From contig NZ_MJGI01000022.1 of the NCBI RefSeq assembly GCF_001864835.1, positions 40,981 through 104,980 on the forward strand: a stretch of DNA of 64,000 nt. The letters are read 5' to 3'. The translations under genes were made by a program, and so were the position numbers. The notes below the pieces were generated by a model. The model saw nothing but the letters and a program-made list of their open reading frames with translations. It was not told the DNA's origin and searched no databases. This DNA comes from Curtobacterium sp. MCBA15_001 (GTDB lineage: Bacteria > Actinomycetota > Actinomycetes > Actinomycetales > Microbacteriaceae). Shown here piece by piece: positions 41,835-51,252 of the stretch. How positions within the stretch are numbered: the first letter of the stretch is position 1; every line of letters begins with the position of its first letter.

Positions 41835-42881
41835 CTACGCGAGCGTCGCGGCGTCGATCACGAAGCGGTAGCGCACGTCCGAGGACAGCACGCGCTCGTA
41901 GGCCTCGTTGACCTGGTCGGCGCTGATGAGCTCGGTCTCCGGCAGGATGTCGTGCTCGGCGCAGAAGTCGAGCATCTCCTGGGTCTCCGCGATGCCACCG
42001 ATCGCCGAGCCGGCCCAGCTCAGGCGGCGCGGAATGAGCGCGAACGCCGGGACCTCGAGCGGCTCGGACGGAGCGCCGACGTTCACGAGCGTGCCGTCGA
42101 CCTGCAGCAGGCCGAGGTACGCCTTCATGTCGAGCTTCGCCGACACCGTGTTGATGATGAGCTCGAACGAGCCCGCCAGCTGCTCGAACGTCGCAGCGTC
42201 CTTGGTGGCGTAGTGGGCCTTCGCGCCGTAGCGGAGCGAGTCGGCTTCCTTCGACGTGGTCTGCGACAGGACGGTGACCTCGGCGCCCAGGGCGACGGCG
42301 ATCTTCACGGCCATGTGACCGAGGCCGCCCATGCCGACGACGGCGACCTTCGAGCCGGGGCCGACCTTCCAGTGGTGCAGCGGCGAGTAGGTGGTGATGC
42401 CGGCGCACAGCAGCGGCGCGACCTTCTCGATGTCGAGCGACTCCGGCACCTTCAGCACGAAGTCCTCGTTCACGACGACGGCCTGCGAGTAGCCGCCCTG
42501 CGTGATCGAGCCGTCGGCGGGGTCGACGCTGGCGTAGGTGCCGATGTTGCCCTTGAGGCAGTACTGCTCCTGGCCGGCACGGCACTGCTCGCACTCGCCG
42601 CAGGAGTTCACCATGCAGCCGACGCCGACACGGTCGCCGACCTGGTGCTTGGTGACGTTGGCGCCGACCTCGGTCACGTGGCCGACGATCTCGTGGCCGA
42701 CGACCTGCGGGTACTGGATCTGACCCCACTCGCCGCGGACGGTGTGGATGTCCGAGTGGCAGATGCCGGCGTAGGCGATGTCGATCATGACGTCGTCGGG
42801 GCCGACGTCGCGACGGGTGATGGTGGTCTTGACGAGCGGCTCGGTGGCAGACGGTGCCGCGTACGCGTTGACGGTTCGCAT
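41835..42881 (-). CDS. Zinc-dependent NAD(P) alcohol dehydrogenase
   Basis: The 348-residue protein is a medium-chain dehydrogenase of the YahK/cinnamyl alcohol type. The catalytic zinc site is [14 protein letters not shown] and GHEIVGHV, the structural zinc site [15 protein letters not shown], the nucleotide motif GMGGLGH. It would reduce aldehydes, probably with NADPH. It is monocistronic; the arm array acts as its terminator. No clear ribosome site besides GAGGAGAC before the ATG. Confidence 0.93.
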   Translation of the reverse strand: MRTVNAYAAPSATEPLVKTTITRRDVGPDDVMIDIAYAGICHSDIHTVRGEWGQIQYPQVVGHEIVGHVTEVGANVTKHQVGDRVGVGCMVNSCGECEQCRAGQEQYCLKGNIGTYASVDPADGSITQGGYSQAVVVNEDFVLKVPESLDIEKVAPLLCAGITTYSPLHHWKVGPGSKVAVVGMGGLGHMAVKIAVALGAEVTVLSQTTSKEADSLRYGAKAHYATKDAATFEQLAGSFELIINTVSAKLDMKAYLGLLQVDGTLVNVGAPSEPLEVPAFALIPRRLSWAGSAIGGIAETQEMLDFCAEHDILPETELISADQVNEAYERVLSSDVRYRFVIDAATLA

Positions 42882-43173
42882 GGGTCTCCTCGTGGGGATG
42901 CGGGGTGGGGCCGGGTGCGACCCGCATCCATCCTGCTGGAGCGCTCCTGCACGTGGGAGGCACCGACAGGGCACCCCGGAGTGGGGTGGCGTGGTCGACG
43001 TCCCATTCGCGCAACGGCTTTGGCGGTGGGCAGGCTCGGCCGTAGCGTTGCCGTCACACACCCGGTCGACACCGAATCCGTCGCCACGATGCCGTCCGCG
43101 ACCTGCGGATCCCTGGCACAGCGGAACGACCCGGTCAGCAAGGGGCTTCACCGCCCACGAAGGGCTGGTCCAC

Positions 43174-43329
43174 ATGACCGCCACAGCACTGCTCCCCGCC
43201 CACGAATGGCACCGCCGCGGCCTGCGCTCGCCGGCCGAGATCACCGCACTCGTCGAAGCACGTCTGGTCCACTTCCTCGACGCCGACGAGCCCACGTACG
43301 CCGACTTCCTCGGCGAGCGGGTGGCCTGA
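43174..43329 (+). CDS. Possible 51-residue protein
   Basis: A short frame encodes a 51-residue acidic protein ([20 protein letters not shown]) with good third-position G+C. It has no recognisable family, and the ribosome site is weak. The upstream 290 bp up to the dehydrogenase hold nothing else that I can support. It may be a real small gene or chance. Confidence 0.35.
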   Translation: MTATALLPAHEWHRRGLRSPAEITALVEARLVHFLDADEPTYADFLGERVA

Positions 43330-43393
43330 GCCGCAGCGTCCGCGTCGGCGGCTGGCCGCTCGGTCCGACCGCGTCGGCGCCCGCCCCGACCGC

Positions 43394-43585
43394 CTAGCTC
43401 TTCGGCGTCCGCGCGAAGAACAGCGCGACCGCACCCAGCGCGACCCCGACGACGATCGCCACCCACGCCAGCGCACCGAACGCGCCGTCGGCCGGACTGA
43501 CCAGCAGCACGATCCCGGCGATCACCAGCACCGCGGCCGCGACGAGGGCGAGCACGTGCGGGCGGCGGATCCAGGTGCGTGCCAT
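43394..43585 (-). CDS. Small two-helix membrane protein
   Basis: The 63-residue protein has two helices (about residues 10-29 and 33-55), with a basic start and end. A TACGCT box in the palindrome just upstream lies 7 nt before the ATG. It follows the glycerate kinase gene by 16 bp and may also be read from that operon. No family recognised. Confidence 0.6.
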   Translation of the reverse strand: MARTWIRRPHVLALVAAAVLVIAGIVLLVSPADGAFGALAWVAIVVGVALGAVALFFARTPKS

Positions 43586-43587
43586 GG

Positions 43588-43607
43588 CGCTGAGCGTACG
43601 CTCAGCG
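43588..43607. promoter_or_regulatory. Perfect 20-bp palindrome with -10 box
   Basis: CGCTGAGCGT and its complement are joined without a spacer. It covers the glycerate kinase stop and holds a TACGCT box on the minus strand, 7 nt before the small membrane gene. It could be an operator or a terminator. Confidence 0.5.
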
Positions 43608-44693
43608 GATGTGCTCGACGCGGGCGGCGAGTCGACGTCCGGCGATCCGGGCGAACCGGAGCGGGTCGGCCATCGCGTCGTCCGGTTCACCGGTGGTCTG
43701 TGTCGCGATGACCGTCAACGAGGCCGCCGCGACGAAGTCGTCCACCGGCGCGTCGACGGCCCCCGCGACGAGCATCGTCGGACGCCCCGCGGCCAGGCGG
43801 CGCACGACCGAGGGCACCTTGCCCGCTGCCGACTGCCCGTCGTAGCACCCCTCGCCGGTGACGACCACGTCCGCCGTGGTGATCGCGGCCGGCAGCCCCA
43901 CCACGTCCGCGACGCCGTCCGCCCCGCCTGCCAGGGTCGCGCCCCACACCAGCAAGCCGAAGCCCGCGCCACCGGCCGCGCCCGCGCCCGGGGTGGTCGG
44001 GTCGACGTCCGGGAACCGGGCAGCCCACCGCGTCAGCCGGTCCTCGTGCACGGCGACCCGGTCCGCCGTCACGCCCTTCTGCGGACCGAAGACCGCGGCG
44101 GCACCCGACGGACCGAGCAGCGGCGAGGTCACGTCGGTCAACACCGTCACGCCGCGCGGCGGCAGCGGACGGAGTCGCGTGCGGTCGAGGTCGTCAGCCG
44201 ACGCCGCGTCGAGCAGCGATCCGCCGTCCGGCGCCGCGCCGACCGGGAGCCCCAGCGCCGCCAGCAGCCCCGCGCCGCCGTCGGTCGAGGCGCTCCCGCC
44301 GATGCCGAGCACCAGCCCCGTCGCGCCCGCGTCGAGCGCGGCCGCGATCGCCTGGCCGAACCCGGTGGTCTGCGCCCGGTCGGGTTCAGGTGACGACAGC
44401 AGGGGCAGTCCGCTCGTCGCCGCGAGCTCCACCACCGCGCGGCCGTCCGGCAGGGACAGCCACCAGCTGTCGACCGGGTCGCCGGCGGGCCCGGTGACGG
44501 TGACGGGGACCCGGCGGGCGTCGGGGAACGCGGTCGCGAAGGCGTCCAGCGTGCCCTCGCCGCCGTCGGCCATCGGCACGACGGTCACCAGGTCGTCCGG
44601 GCGTTCGTCGGCCCAGCCCGTGGCGATCGCGGTGGCGACGGCCGCAGCGGTGGCGGTCCCCTTGAACGAGTCCGGAGCGATCACGACGTGCAC
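43602..44693 (-). CDS. Glycerate kinase
   Basis: The 363-residue enzyme is of the GarK/GlxK type I family (IAPDSFKGTATAAAVATAI at the start, PMADGGEGTLDAF, LGIGGSASTDGGAGLLAALG in the core). It phosphorylates D-glycerate with ATP, feeding glycolysis from glyoxylate or serine breakdown. It starts 9 nt after the oxidase stop, so the two are one operon. Glycine from sarcosine oxidation could meet glycerate through serine, but this is an inference. Confidence 0.93.
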   Translation of the reverse strand: MHVVIAPDSFKGTATAAAVATAIATGWADERPDDLVTVVPMADGGEGTLDAFATAFPDARRVPVTVTGPAGDPVDSWWLSLPDGRAVVELAATSGLPLLSSPEPDRAQTTGFGQAIAAALDAGATGLVLGIGGSASTDGGAGLLAALGLPVGAAPDGGSLLDAASADDLDRTRLRPLPPRGVTVLTDVTSPLLGPSGAAAVFGPQKGVTADRVAVHEDRLTRWAARFPDVDPTTPGAGAAGGAGFGLLVWGATLAGGADGVADVVGLPAAITTADVVVTGEGCYDGQSAAGKVPSVVRRLAAGRPTMLVAGAVDAPVDDFVAAASLTVIATQTTGEPDDAMADPLRFARIAGRRLAARVEHIR

Positions 44694-44702
44694 GGGGCAA
44701 CG

Positions 44703-45812
44703 CTAGCCGGGCAGTCGGAACCGTGGGTGCGCGTCGCCGCCGGTCGCCAGGTCCGCCAGCATCTGCCCGAGCAACGGCGCGAACTTGAACCCGTGGCCCG
44801 AGGACCCCGTCGCGACGGTGACGGGTCCCCGCCGGTCGAGCACGAAGTCCTCGGAGGGCGAGTTGTCGTACAGGCAGCTGATGAGCTCCGGTGCCGCAGC
44901 GTCCACACCCGGCACGAACCGCGCCACGTAGGCCTGCAGCTGCACGACCTGCTCCGGCAGCGGCGTGGTGTCGCGGTGGTCCGGGTCGACGACGGGTCCG
45001 GTGCCGTGGAACCCGACCTTGACGCCCTCGCCCGGCGTGAGCAGGCCGTAGACGTCCGGCCCGTCGAGCTGCCAGTGCACGAAGCTCGGCCACGCCGCGT
45101 CCGGCAGGTGGCTGGGGAAGTGGGCGGGTTGCTCCTGCGTGACGCGGATGGCCGGGAGGCCCGACCCGCGTCCGGCGAGCGCCGCACCGACCACGGCGGG
45201 GGCCCACGACCCCACCGCCGCCACGACGCTGGCTGCGGTCACCGACGTGGTGCCCTCCGCGCCGTCGAGGGTCAGGGTGACGGTGTCACCGTGGTCCTGC
45301 AGGTCCGCGACGCGGGTGCCGAACCGGAGCTCGGCACCGTCCGCGGCGGCCAGGTCGAGGAGCGCCTCGATCGTGTCCGCGGATCGGATGCGCCCCGCGC
45401 TCGGGTGCGTCAGGACCGCGCCTTCGAACGACAGGCCCGGCCACCGTGCTGCCGCCTGGTCCGGCGTGAGTCGCTCGTGCGCGATGTCGGCGTCGGTCAG
45501 CGCCGCGGCGATGGCGTCGATCTGCTCGGGCCGGCCGTGGTCGACCGCGCCGGTGAGGTCGAGCAGGGTGCGTCCGCTCGCGGCTTCGAGGGCGCGCCAC
45601 GCGTCGAGTGCCTGCTGACAGAGTGCGACGTACTCGGCGTCCGCGTAGCCCATCCGGAAGATGCGGCTGCCGCCGTGCGACGAGCCGCGGTCGTGTCCGC
45701 GGCCGAACTGCTCGACCAGCAGGACGCGCTCGCCGCGGGCAGCGAGTGCGCGGGCCGTCGCTGCCCCGACGACACCGCCGCCGATGACGACGTGGTCGGG
45801 GGCTGCGGTCAT
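44703..45812 (-). CDS. Monomeric sarcosine oxidase / N-methyl amino acid oxidase
   Basis: The 369-residue flavoenzyme has the dinucleotide motif GGGVVGAATARAL, the MSOX stretch RGSSHGGSRIFRMGY, and a Cys in ISCLYDNSPSEDF which matches the covalent FAD attachment site. The C-terminal SGHGFKFAPLLGQ is also typical. It oxidises sarcosine or N-methyl-tryptophan (SolA). It is first in the operon with glycerate kinase. Confidence 0.9.
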   Translation of the reverse strand: MTAAPDHVVIGGGVVGAATARALAARGERVLLVEQFGRGHDRGSSHGGSRIFRMGYADAEYVALCQQALDAWRALEAASGRTLLDLTGAVDHGRPEQIDAIAAALTDADIAHERLTPDQAAARWPGLSFEGAVLTHPSAGRIRSADTIEALLDLAAADGAELRFGTRVADLQDHGDTVTLTLDGAEGTTSVTAASVVAAVGSWAPAVVGAALAGRGSGLPAIRVTQEQPAHFPSHLPDAAWPSFVHWQLDGPDVYGLLTPGEGVKVGFHGTGPVVDPDHRDTTPLPEQVVQLQAYVARFVPGVDAAAPELISCLYDNSPSEDFVLDRRGPVTVATGSSGHGFKFAPLLGQMLADLATGGDAHPRFRLPG

Positions 45813-45857
45813 CCGGCGATGCTACCGGCAGCGGGAGTCGTGGAGCATGCTCGAGTG

Positions 45858-46499
45858 GTGTCCTCGAACCACGCGATGGAGTCGTCCGCCGCCTGCACGC
45901 TGGTGGTCGTGCCGACCGAGCCGCGCTCGGGTCCGACGTGGGTGCTGCTCCACGGGTCTGACGGGTCCGAGGCGGACCTGCTGCCTGTGGCCGAGCGCCT
46001 GGCGCCGAGCGCGGTGAAGGTCGCTCCTCGCGGGACCGTGGAGACACCGGAGGGGTTCGCGTTCTTCCTCCGCGGCGCCGATCGTCGCATCGACGAAGCC
46101 GACCTCCGGGTCCGTGCAGAGCCACTGGTGACCCGCATTCGGTCGGCACAGGCCGCGCACGCCTCGGACGGACGCCTCGTCGTGTTGGGGTTCTCGAACG
46201 GCGCGGTCATGGCCACCGCGTTGATCGAGCTGCACCCCGAGCTGTTCGCGGCGGCCGTGCTGGTGCGGACGCAGCTGCCCTTCCCCGGCGTACCGCGCCC
46301 TGCGGTGCCGTCGATCCCCGTCCTCGTGCTCGATGGTCGTGACGATGCTCGGCGGAGTCCCGAGGCCGGGCGCGACGTCGCGAGGCGCCTCCGAGACGCG
46401 GGCGCGCGAGTCACCCACGTCGTCCTTCCCGTCGCGCACGGGATGACCGCCGCCGACGAGCGCCGCATCGCGAACTGGCTTGCCTGGGAGCAGCGCTGA
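45858..46499 (+). CDS. Carboxylesterase-like alpha/beta hydrolase
   Basis: The 213-residue hydrolase has the pattern WVLLHGSDGSEADLLPV, nucleophile elbow GFSNGA, Asp in VLDGRDD and His in VAHGMTAADE, as in the phospholipase/carboxylesterase (YpfH) family. The start is one of several in-frame GTG/ATG codons; GTG at 45858 is taken since CATGCT lies 6 nt upstream. It diverges from the oxidase. Substrate unknown. Confidence 0.82.
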   Translation: MSSNHAMESSAACTLVVVPTEPRSGPTWVLLHGSDGSEADLLPVAERLAPSAVKVAPRGTVETPEGFAFFLRGADRRIDEADLRVRAEPLVTRIRSAQAAHASDGRLVVLGFSNGAVMATALIELHPELFAAAVLVRTQLPFPGVPRPAVPSIPVLVLDGRDDARRSPEAGRDVARRLRDAGARVTHVVLPVAHGMTAADERRIANWLAWEQR

Positions 46500-46518
46500 A
46501 CGACGCGTGGACGACCTG

Positions 46519-46592
46519 TGGAGCGAGTGACGGGAATCGAACCCGCGCTACCAGCTTGGGAAGCTGGAGTTCTACCATTGAACTACACTCGC
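46519..46592 (-). tRNA. tRNA-Gly (CCC)
   Basis: A full cloverleaf reads on the minus strand: acceptor GCGAGTG/CACTCGC, D-arm GTTCAATGGTAGAAC, anticodon stem CCAGC/GCTGG with loop TTCCCAA (anticodon CCC), and T-arm CGGGTTCGATTCCCG. CCA is encoded. A TACAGT -10 box lies at 46617-46622 on the same strand. It reads GGG, a frequent codon partner in high-GC genomes. Confidence 0.96.
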
Positions 46593-46790
46593 GTGCCCGC
46601 TCAGCGGGACTCGACCACTGTAGCGGATCCTGGGCTGTGAGCGAGCCGACCGGCCGCGGTGCGCCGATCCGGCGGACGCGCCCCGAGCCTCCCGTGTCTC
46701 TTCTGTGAGCCGGGCCGCCGGACGGACAGCCGTCGGGGGCGTGTGTAGCGTCCAGGGGGTTCCAGCGACCCCGACCGAGGAGGACCACGG

Positions 46791-47870
46791 ATGGTCAGAC
46801 ATCCCCTCATCGACGACGTCGTCGGCTCCGCGATCGTGGTCGACTCCGGCTCGCAGGTGGTGTGGCTGACCGAGGCGCTGTCCTCGTTGCTGGCACGTGC
46901 TTCCGACGCTGGTCGGACGGTCGTGCTCCGGACGGAACCGGGCGCGGCGCTCACGCCCGCGCTCCGTCATGCACTCGGCGCGCACGGTGCTGCCTGGGCG
47001 GTCACCGAGCCCGACGGGTCGCTGCGGGACGGGCGGACCGGGGTGCGGACCGCGCGGCTGGAGGACTTCGTCGAGCACGGGCCGGAGCTGCTCGGGCCCC
47101 CTGCTGCGGAGCATCCGGTCGCCGACGGCTCCGTGCGACAGATGAGCATCGACCTGACCCTCCGGCACCATGCCGAGCGGGCGATCGACATCGGTTCGGC
47201 GATCGAGGCACTGTGCCACACGGTCGGTGCGTGCCCGGACCGGTGGGGAACGGTCGAACCGCTCGCCCTGCCGTGGGACCGGTGGGTCGTCACGCAGTAC
47301 GCCAAGCACGAGGCGCCGGGCATCAGCACGTCCTACGCTGTGGGCGAGGGCTTCTCGGCGACGATGACCGCGCACCTGACCGACACCGTCGTGATCGAGA
47401 CGATGTCCGCCGTGCTGACCATCCCCGACGAGGGCACCGATCCCCAGCTGGCCGAACGGCTTCTCGACGCCGTGCACCGCGTGGCCGAGGACGTCGTCCC
47501 GGTGTTCGGCGTGGTCATGGAACGTCGTGGGGACACCGATCACCTGGTCCGCGCCGTCGCGCACGGCGAACCGTCCCCGCTCGCGGTGATCGTCGGGCCG
47601 GAAGCCGTGTCGTTCCTGGACCGCGGTGACGTCTGGCCGCCGCCGCACACCTCCACCTCGACGTTCGGGGGTCGCGACGCCGACGACGACCACGGGCTCA
47701 TCGTCCGGCTCGAGGACGGCTGGACCGCGCTCGAGTCCTTCCTCGACCGCATCGACGAGGACCGCTTCCTGCAGCTCGTCGGTGGCGCCCCGCTCGACCC
47801 GGCGCATGACGAAGGCACGCTCGACGGACACGTCGGCGCGAGCCTGCCGGGCGGTCACGGTGCCGCGTGA
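46791..47870 (+). CDS. Uncharacterised protein, possibly DUF6177-like
   Basis: The 359-residue soluble protein has no signal peptide or membrane helix. It has the stretches AIVVDSGSQVVWLTEALSSL and RWVVTQYAKHEAPGISTSYA, which remind me of the actinobacterial DUF6177 family; I am not sure of the match. A strong GAGGAGG site precedes the ATG. It is coupled to the next small gene. No conserved catalytic motif is visible. Confidence 0.65.
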   Translation: MVRHPLIDDVVGSAIVVDSGSQVVWLTEALSSLLARASDAGRTVVLRTEPGAALTPALRHALGAHGAAWAVTEPDGSLRDGRTGVRTARLEDFVEHGPELLGPPAAEHPVADGSVRQMSIDLTLRHHAERAIDIGSAIEALCHTVGACPDRWGTVEPLALPWDRWVVTQYAKHEAPGISTSYAVGEGFSATMTAHLTDTVVIETMSAVLTIPDEGTDPQLAERLLDAVHRVAEDVVPVFGVVMERRGDTDHLVRAVAHGEPSPLAVIVGPEAVSFLDRGDVWPPPHTSTSTFGGRDADDDHGLIVRLEDGWTALESFLDRIDEDRFLQLVGGAPLDPAHDEGTLDGHVGASLPGGHGAA

Positions 47871-48207
47871 CGTGACCCTGCTCTGCCGTGGGGCGGTGGA
47901 GCCGCGCGAGGTCGCCGAGGCCCTGCTGCTGCACGACGACTCGTGGGGTGTCCGCGCGCTCGACGACGGACCCATGCTGCAGGTGTGCCGCGACGCGACG
48001 CACCCGGTCATCACCGTGCTCGGCGTCCGTCGCGTGGACTCGCTCGACGAGGTCGTGCGCATCCTGCCGGGCGCCCCGACGTTGAACGTCCCGCTGTGGT
48101 GGGTCGACACGGTGACGCCGACCGGTGCGGACGGCGAGTCGGGGATCAGCGCTGCGCTCGAGGCCGCGCTCGACCTGGACGCGGTCTGCATCGTCCACGG
48201 GGACTAG
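47860..48207 (+). CDS. Uncharacterised small protein
   Basis: The 115-residue acidic soluble protein (LLCRGAVEPREVAEALLLHD, LNVPLWWVDTVTPTG) overlaps the previous gene by 11 nt if it starts at GTG 47860; GTG 47872 is an alternative. It has no family that I recognise. The close coupling suggests that it works with the larger upstream protein. The gene ends 30 bp before an arm array. Confidence 0.55.
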   Translation: MPRDVTLLCRGAVEPREVAEALLLHDDSWGVRALDDGPMLQVCRDATHPVITVLGVRRVDSLDEVVRILPGAPTLNVPLWWVDTVTPTGADGESGISAALEAALDLDAVCIVHGD

Positions 48208-48237
48208 GGCGGCGCGGTCGTGCTCGGCGCGGTGCCT

Positions 48238-48341
48238 CGCACGGTGCGAGGTCTGCGGCCAGTCGGAGCGCACGGTGCGAGGTTCTGCACACGGTGCGAG
48301 GGCTGCACCCTCCCACGATGTACGAATCCTCGCACCGTGCG
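48238..48341. repeat. Arm array: CACGGTGCGAGG x3 with one inverted copy
   Basis: Direct copies of CGCACGGTGCGAGG or its 12-bp core begin at 48238, 48269 and 48290. A single inverted copy (CCTCGCACCGTGCG, 48328-48341) follows. The third copy can pair with the inverted one across a 26-nt loop, and the first copy forms its own small palindrome. It lies between convergent genes, like the array at 41.7 kb. Confidence 0.8.
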
Positions 48342-48402
48342 ACCCGGTCCCGCCACCGCCGGCCGCCGTCGCCGCCCGCCGCCCGGCGCCGCCGCCGCCG
48401 CG

Positions 48403-50448
48403 TCAGTCGCGGTCGCGCATCGCCGCGAGGCGCTCGTTGTACGCCTTGAGCTCCGCGTCGCCGTCGCGGTCGGCCTGCCGGTCCATGCGCTTGGCGTCGC
48501 GCTTGTCCGACTTCACCCAGTTGCGCACCACGAGCAGCGCGACGAAGACCATCGGCAGCTCCGAGGCCCCCCACGCGATGCCGCCACCGGTGTGCTGGTC
48601 GGCGAGCAGCCCGACGTCGTTGGTCTGCCCGAGCGCGTGGAACCAGTCGGCCGCGTAGACCGACTGCGAGGTCATCACCGCGACGCCGAAGAACGCGTGG
48701 AACGCCAGGGTCGCCAGCAGCGCGATGATGAGGATCGGGTAGGCGGGGCGCTTCGGGCCCGGGTCGATGCCGACGAACACCCAGAAGAACAGGTAGCCGC
48801 TCAGCACGAAGTGGACGACCATCGCGACGTGCCACTCGTGCGACTGCATCGCGAACTGGAACGCCGGCGTGAAGTAGAACACCACGAGCGACCCGGCGAA
48901 GATCACCCCGGCGACGGCCGGCTTCGCCATGAACTGCATGTAGCGCGAGTGCACGAACAGCATCAGCCACTCGCGGGCACCGCGCGAGCCGTCGTTGCGC
49001 ACGGGCAGGGTCCGCAGCGCCAGCAGCACCGGGCCGCCGAGCACCAGGGGCAGCGGCACGAACATCATCAGCAGCATGTGCTGGATCATGTGCGACGAGA
49101 AGTGGATCATGCCGTAGACCGACGGCCCGGCCGAGGTCGTCCAGATGAAGACCGCGCAGCCGACCAGCCACGAGATCGTGCGTCCGACGGGCCAGGCGTC
49201 ACCGCGCTGCCGGAGCTTCCGCACGGCGAACAGGTACCACCCGGCGCCGACCACGGCCAGGGCGAGCCAGACCCAGTCGATGTGCCACTGCGTCAGGAAC
49301 GTGTGCAGGGTCTGGGTCGGCGGGTACGGGTAGCCGATCAGTCCGGAGCGGGTGTCCTCGCCGGTCTCGGGGGTCTGCGGGATCGGGGGCTGGCTGCGCG
49401 ACACGGCCACCGAGACGCCGATCGCGACCGCCATGAACACGACCTCGGCCAGGGCGAACCGGGTGAACGAGCGACGGTCGAGCGGGGAGCGCAGGAGCGC
49501 CGGCACGAGCTTGCGGCGCTGGACGACCCCGGCGAGCCCGAGCAGCACCAGGATGACGGCCTTGACGGTGATGAGGGCGCCGTAGGTCGTGGTGACGAGG
49601 TCGAGCGGCCCGGTCAAGCGGAGCGAGGCGTTGACGATGCCGGAGAACGCGACGGCGGCGAACGACCACCCGGCCAGGGTCGAGTACCGGGCGACGACGC
49701 GGCCCGTCGCGCCCTTGGTCTTCGTGCGCAGCAGGAGCACGGCGACCAGACCACCGGCCCAGACGCACACCCCGAGCAGGTGGATCGCGAGCGAGTTCAC
49801 CGCGTTCGCGTGCTCGAGCGACCCGGCGGCGTGGCCGGACAACGCGAGGGGGAGCAGCGCGAAGAGCCCGGCGACGGTGGCCACCGCGAGCGTCGTCACC
49901 CGGGTGGCGAACGCGGCCAGCACGGTCGCGATGAGGATCGCCGCCGCGGAGACCACGAGGGACTGCCCGATCTCGACCTGGAACGCGAAGACCATGAAGT
50001 TGCGGGCGAACAGCGGCGAGGTGATCGAGGACCCCAGGGTGTTCGCACCGGTGAAGACGATGCCGACGACCGCGGCCAGGAACCAGACGGCCCCCGTCGT
50101 CGCCGCCCACCGCACGGCGCGGTGCTGCACGCTCGACATCGCACCGTGGTCGGCCTTCTGCGCCGGCAGGGCGAACGCCGCGACGATGAGCAGCCCGATC
50201 GTCAGCGCCGCCATCGTGTCGTGGACCGCGCGCGCGACCGGCAGGCCGTACTGCACCAGGTCGCCGGCCGACACGAGCTGCTGGTCGGCGGTGAAGGCCC
50301 CGGTCACCGTCATGCCGACGATCGAGCACGCGACCGCCAGCGGCACGGCGATGGCGAGCACGGTCGCGACGGTGGACGTGCGCGCGGTGACGGGCGCGGA
50401 CTCCGGACCCGCGCCTCCAGGCTGTCGTTCGGAGGTGGTGACGGTCAT
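48403..50448 (-). CDS. CopD-CtaG fusion, copper / cytochrome oxidase assembly
   Basis: The 681-residue membrane protein has about 14 helices. The N-terminal half is CopD-like, the C-terminal half is caa3_CtaG. The latter keeps the His-rich motifs FSSHMIQHMLLM, HEWHVAMVVHFVLSG and WFHALGQ, so copper handling is likely. A charged cytosolic tail of about 35 residues ends it. It is the intact paralogue of the protein at 29485-31467. Monocistronic; start ATG at 50448. Confidence 0.88.
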   Translation of the reverse strand: MTVTTSERQPGGAGPESAPVTARTSTVATVLAIAVPLAVACSIVGMTVTGAFTADQQLVSAGDLVQYGLPVARAVHDTMAALTIGLLIVAAFALPAQKADHGAMSSVQHRAVRWAATTGAVWFLAAVVGIVFTGANTLGSSITSPLFARNFMVFAFQVEIGQSLVVSAAAILIATVLAAFATRVTTLAVATVAGLFALLPLALSGHAAGSLEHANAVNSLAIHLLGVCVWAGGLVAVLLLRTKTKGATGRVVARYSTLAGWSFAAVAFSGIVNASLRLTGPLDLVTTTYGALITVKAVILVLLGLAGVVQRRKLVPALLRSPLDRRSFTRFALAEVVFMAVAIGVSVAVSRSQPPIPQTPETGEDTRSGLIGYPYPPTQTLHTFLTQWHIDWVWLALAVVGAGWYLFAVRKLRQRGDAWPVGRTISWLVGCAVFIWTTSAGPSVYGMIHFSSHMIQHMLLMMFVPLPLVLGGPVLLALRTLPVRNDGSRGAREWLMLFVHSRYMQFMAKPAVAGVIFAGSLVVFYFTPAFQFAMQSHEWHVAMVVHFVLSGYLFFWVFVGIDPGPKRPAYPILIIALLATLAFHAFFGVAVMTSQSVYAADWFHALGQTNDVGLLADQHTGGGIAWGASELPMVFVALLVVRNWVKSDKRDAKRMDRQADRDGDAELKAYNERLAAMRDRD

Positions 50449-50555
50449 CAACCCAGTTCCAGGGACGGTTGCGTCCGCGATTCCGCGGACCCTCCATGGT
50501 AGGCGCTGCTGCCTGGGGGCTGGACTGGCGTCTTGCAGGCTGGCTGGGGTCCGCC

Positions 50556-51242
50556 TCAGGCTCGGGCTGACGACCCCCGCAGGTCGCGGATCCGCCCCTG
50601 GTCGTCGAAGTCGACGCTCAGGCTGCCGTCGGACAGGGTCATGGTCCGGCCGTCCCACGGGACGCCGCGGAGCTGCGCCCAGGTCCCGACGGCGCGACGG
50701 TGGTCGTTCACCTCGATGGTCTGCAGCGCCTCGCCGAACACCCGCAGCATCCGCGGAACGCTCGGCGGGTCGAACAGCATCCCCTCGAGCAGCATCCAGA
50801 CGCGCGTGCCGCCGCCGACCTCGCCGCTGTAGCTGAACCAGGTGCCGCTCGCCAGGCGGGCAGCGATCGACAGGCTCCAGCCGAGTTCGTAGCCCGCTTC
50901 CGGCCCGCCGTCGCCGAAGGGCACCTCGGCCTGCACCAGCTCGGGTACGTCGTGCTGCTCGCCGAACGCCCGTGTGGTCAGTGCGGCCGTGAGCACCTGC
51001 GGGGCGAACTGGGTCGGGTTGCCCCACCCCCACAGCCAGCTCCGGGGACCCGGCGCTGCCGACCCGAGCAGCTGCACCGGGAAGGTGGCCGGCTGCGGCC
51101 CGGTGATCCGGAACTCGCCGGCAGCCAGGTCGACGTCCCAGTGGTCGTGGTCACCGAGGCGGTCGGCCATGGCCAACTGCGCCTCGTGGGCCAGGAAGAC
51201 CCCGTCGGTGATGAGTGCGTCCAACCCCCGAGAACGTGTCAT
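50556..51242 (-). CDS. Uncharacterised protein, possibly DUF6882-like
   Basis: The 228-residue soluble protein has a Trp/Gly-rich core (SWLWGWGNPTQF) which recalls the DUF6882 family of actinobacteria; assignment is tentative. It has no signal peptide. The gene is 10 bp downstream of a GNAT gene in the same direction, so they may be co-transcribed. Function unknown. Confidence 0.7.
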   Translation of the reverse strand: MTRSRGLDALITDGVFLAHEAQLAMADRLGDHDHWDVDLAAGEFRITGPQPATFPVQLLGSAAPGPRSWLWGWGNPTQFAPQVLTAALTTRAFGEQHDVPELVQAEVPFGDGGPEAGYELGWSLSIAARLASGTWFSYSGEVGGGTRVWMLLEGMLFDPPSVPRMLRVFGEALQTIEVNDHRRAVGTWAQLRGVPWDGRTMTLSDGSLSVDFDDQGRIRDLRGSSARA

Positions 51243-51252
51243 GACGACGACC

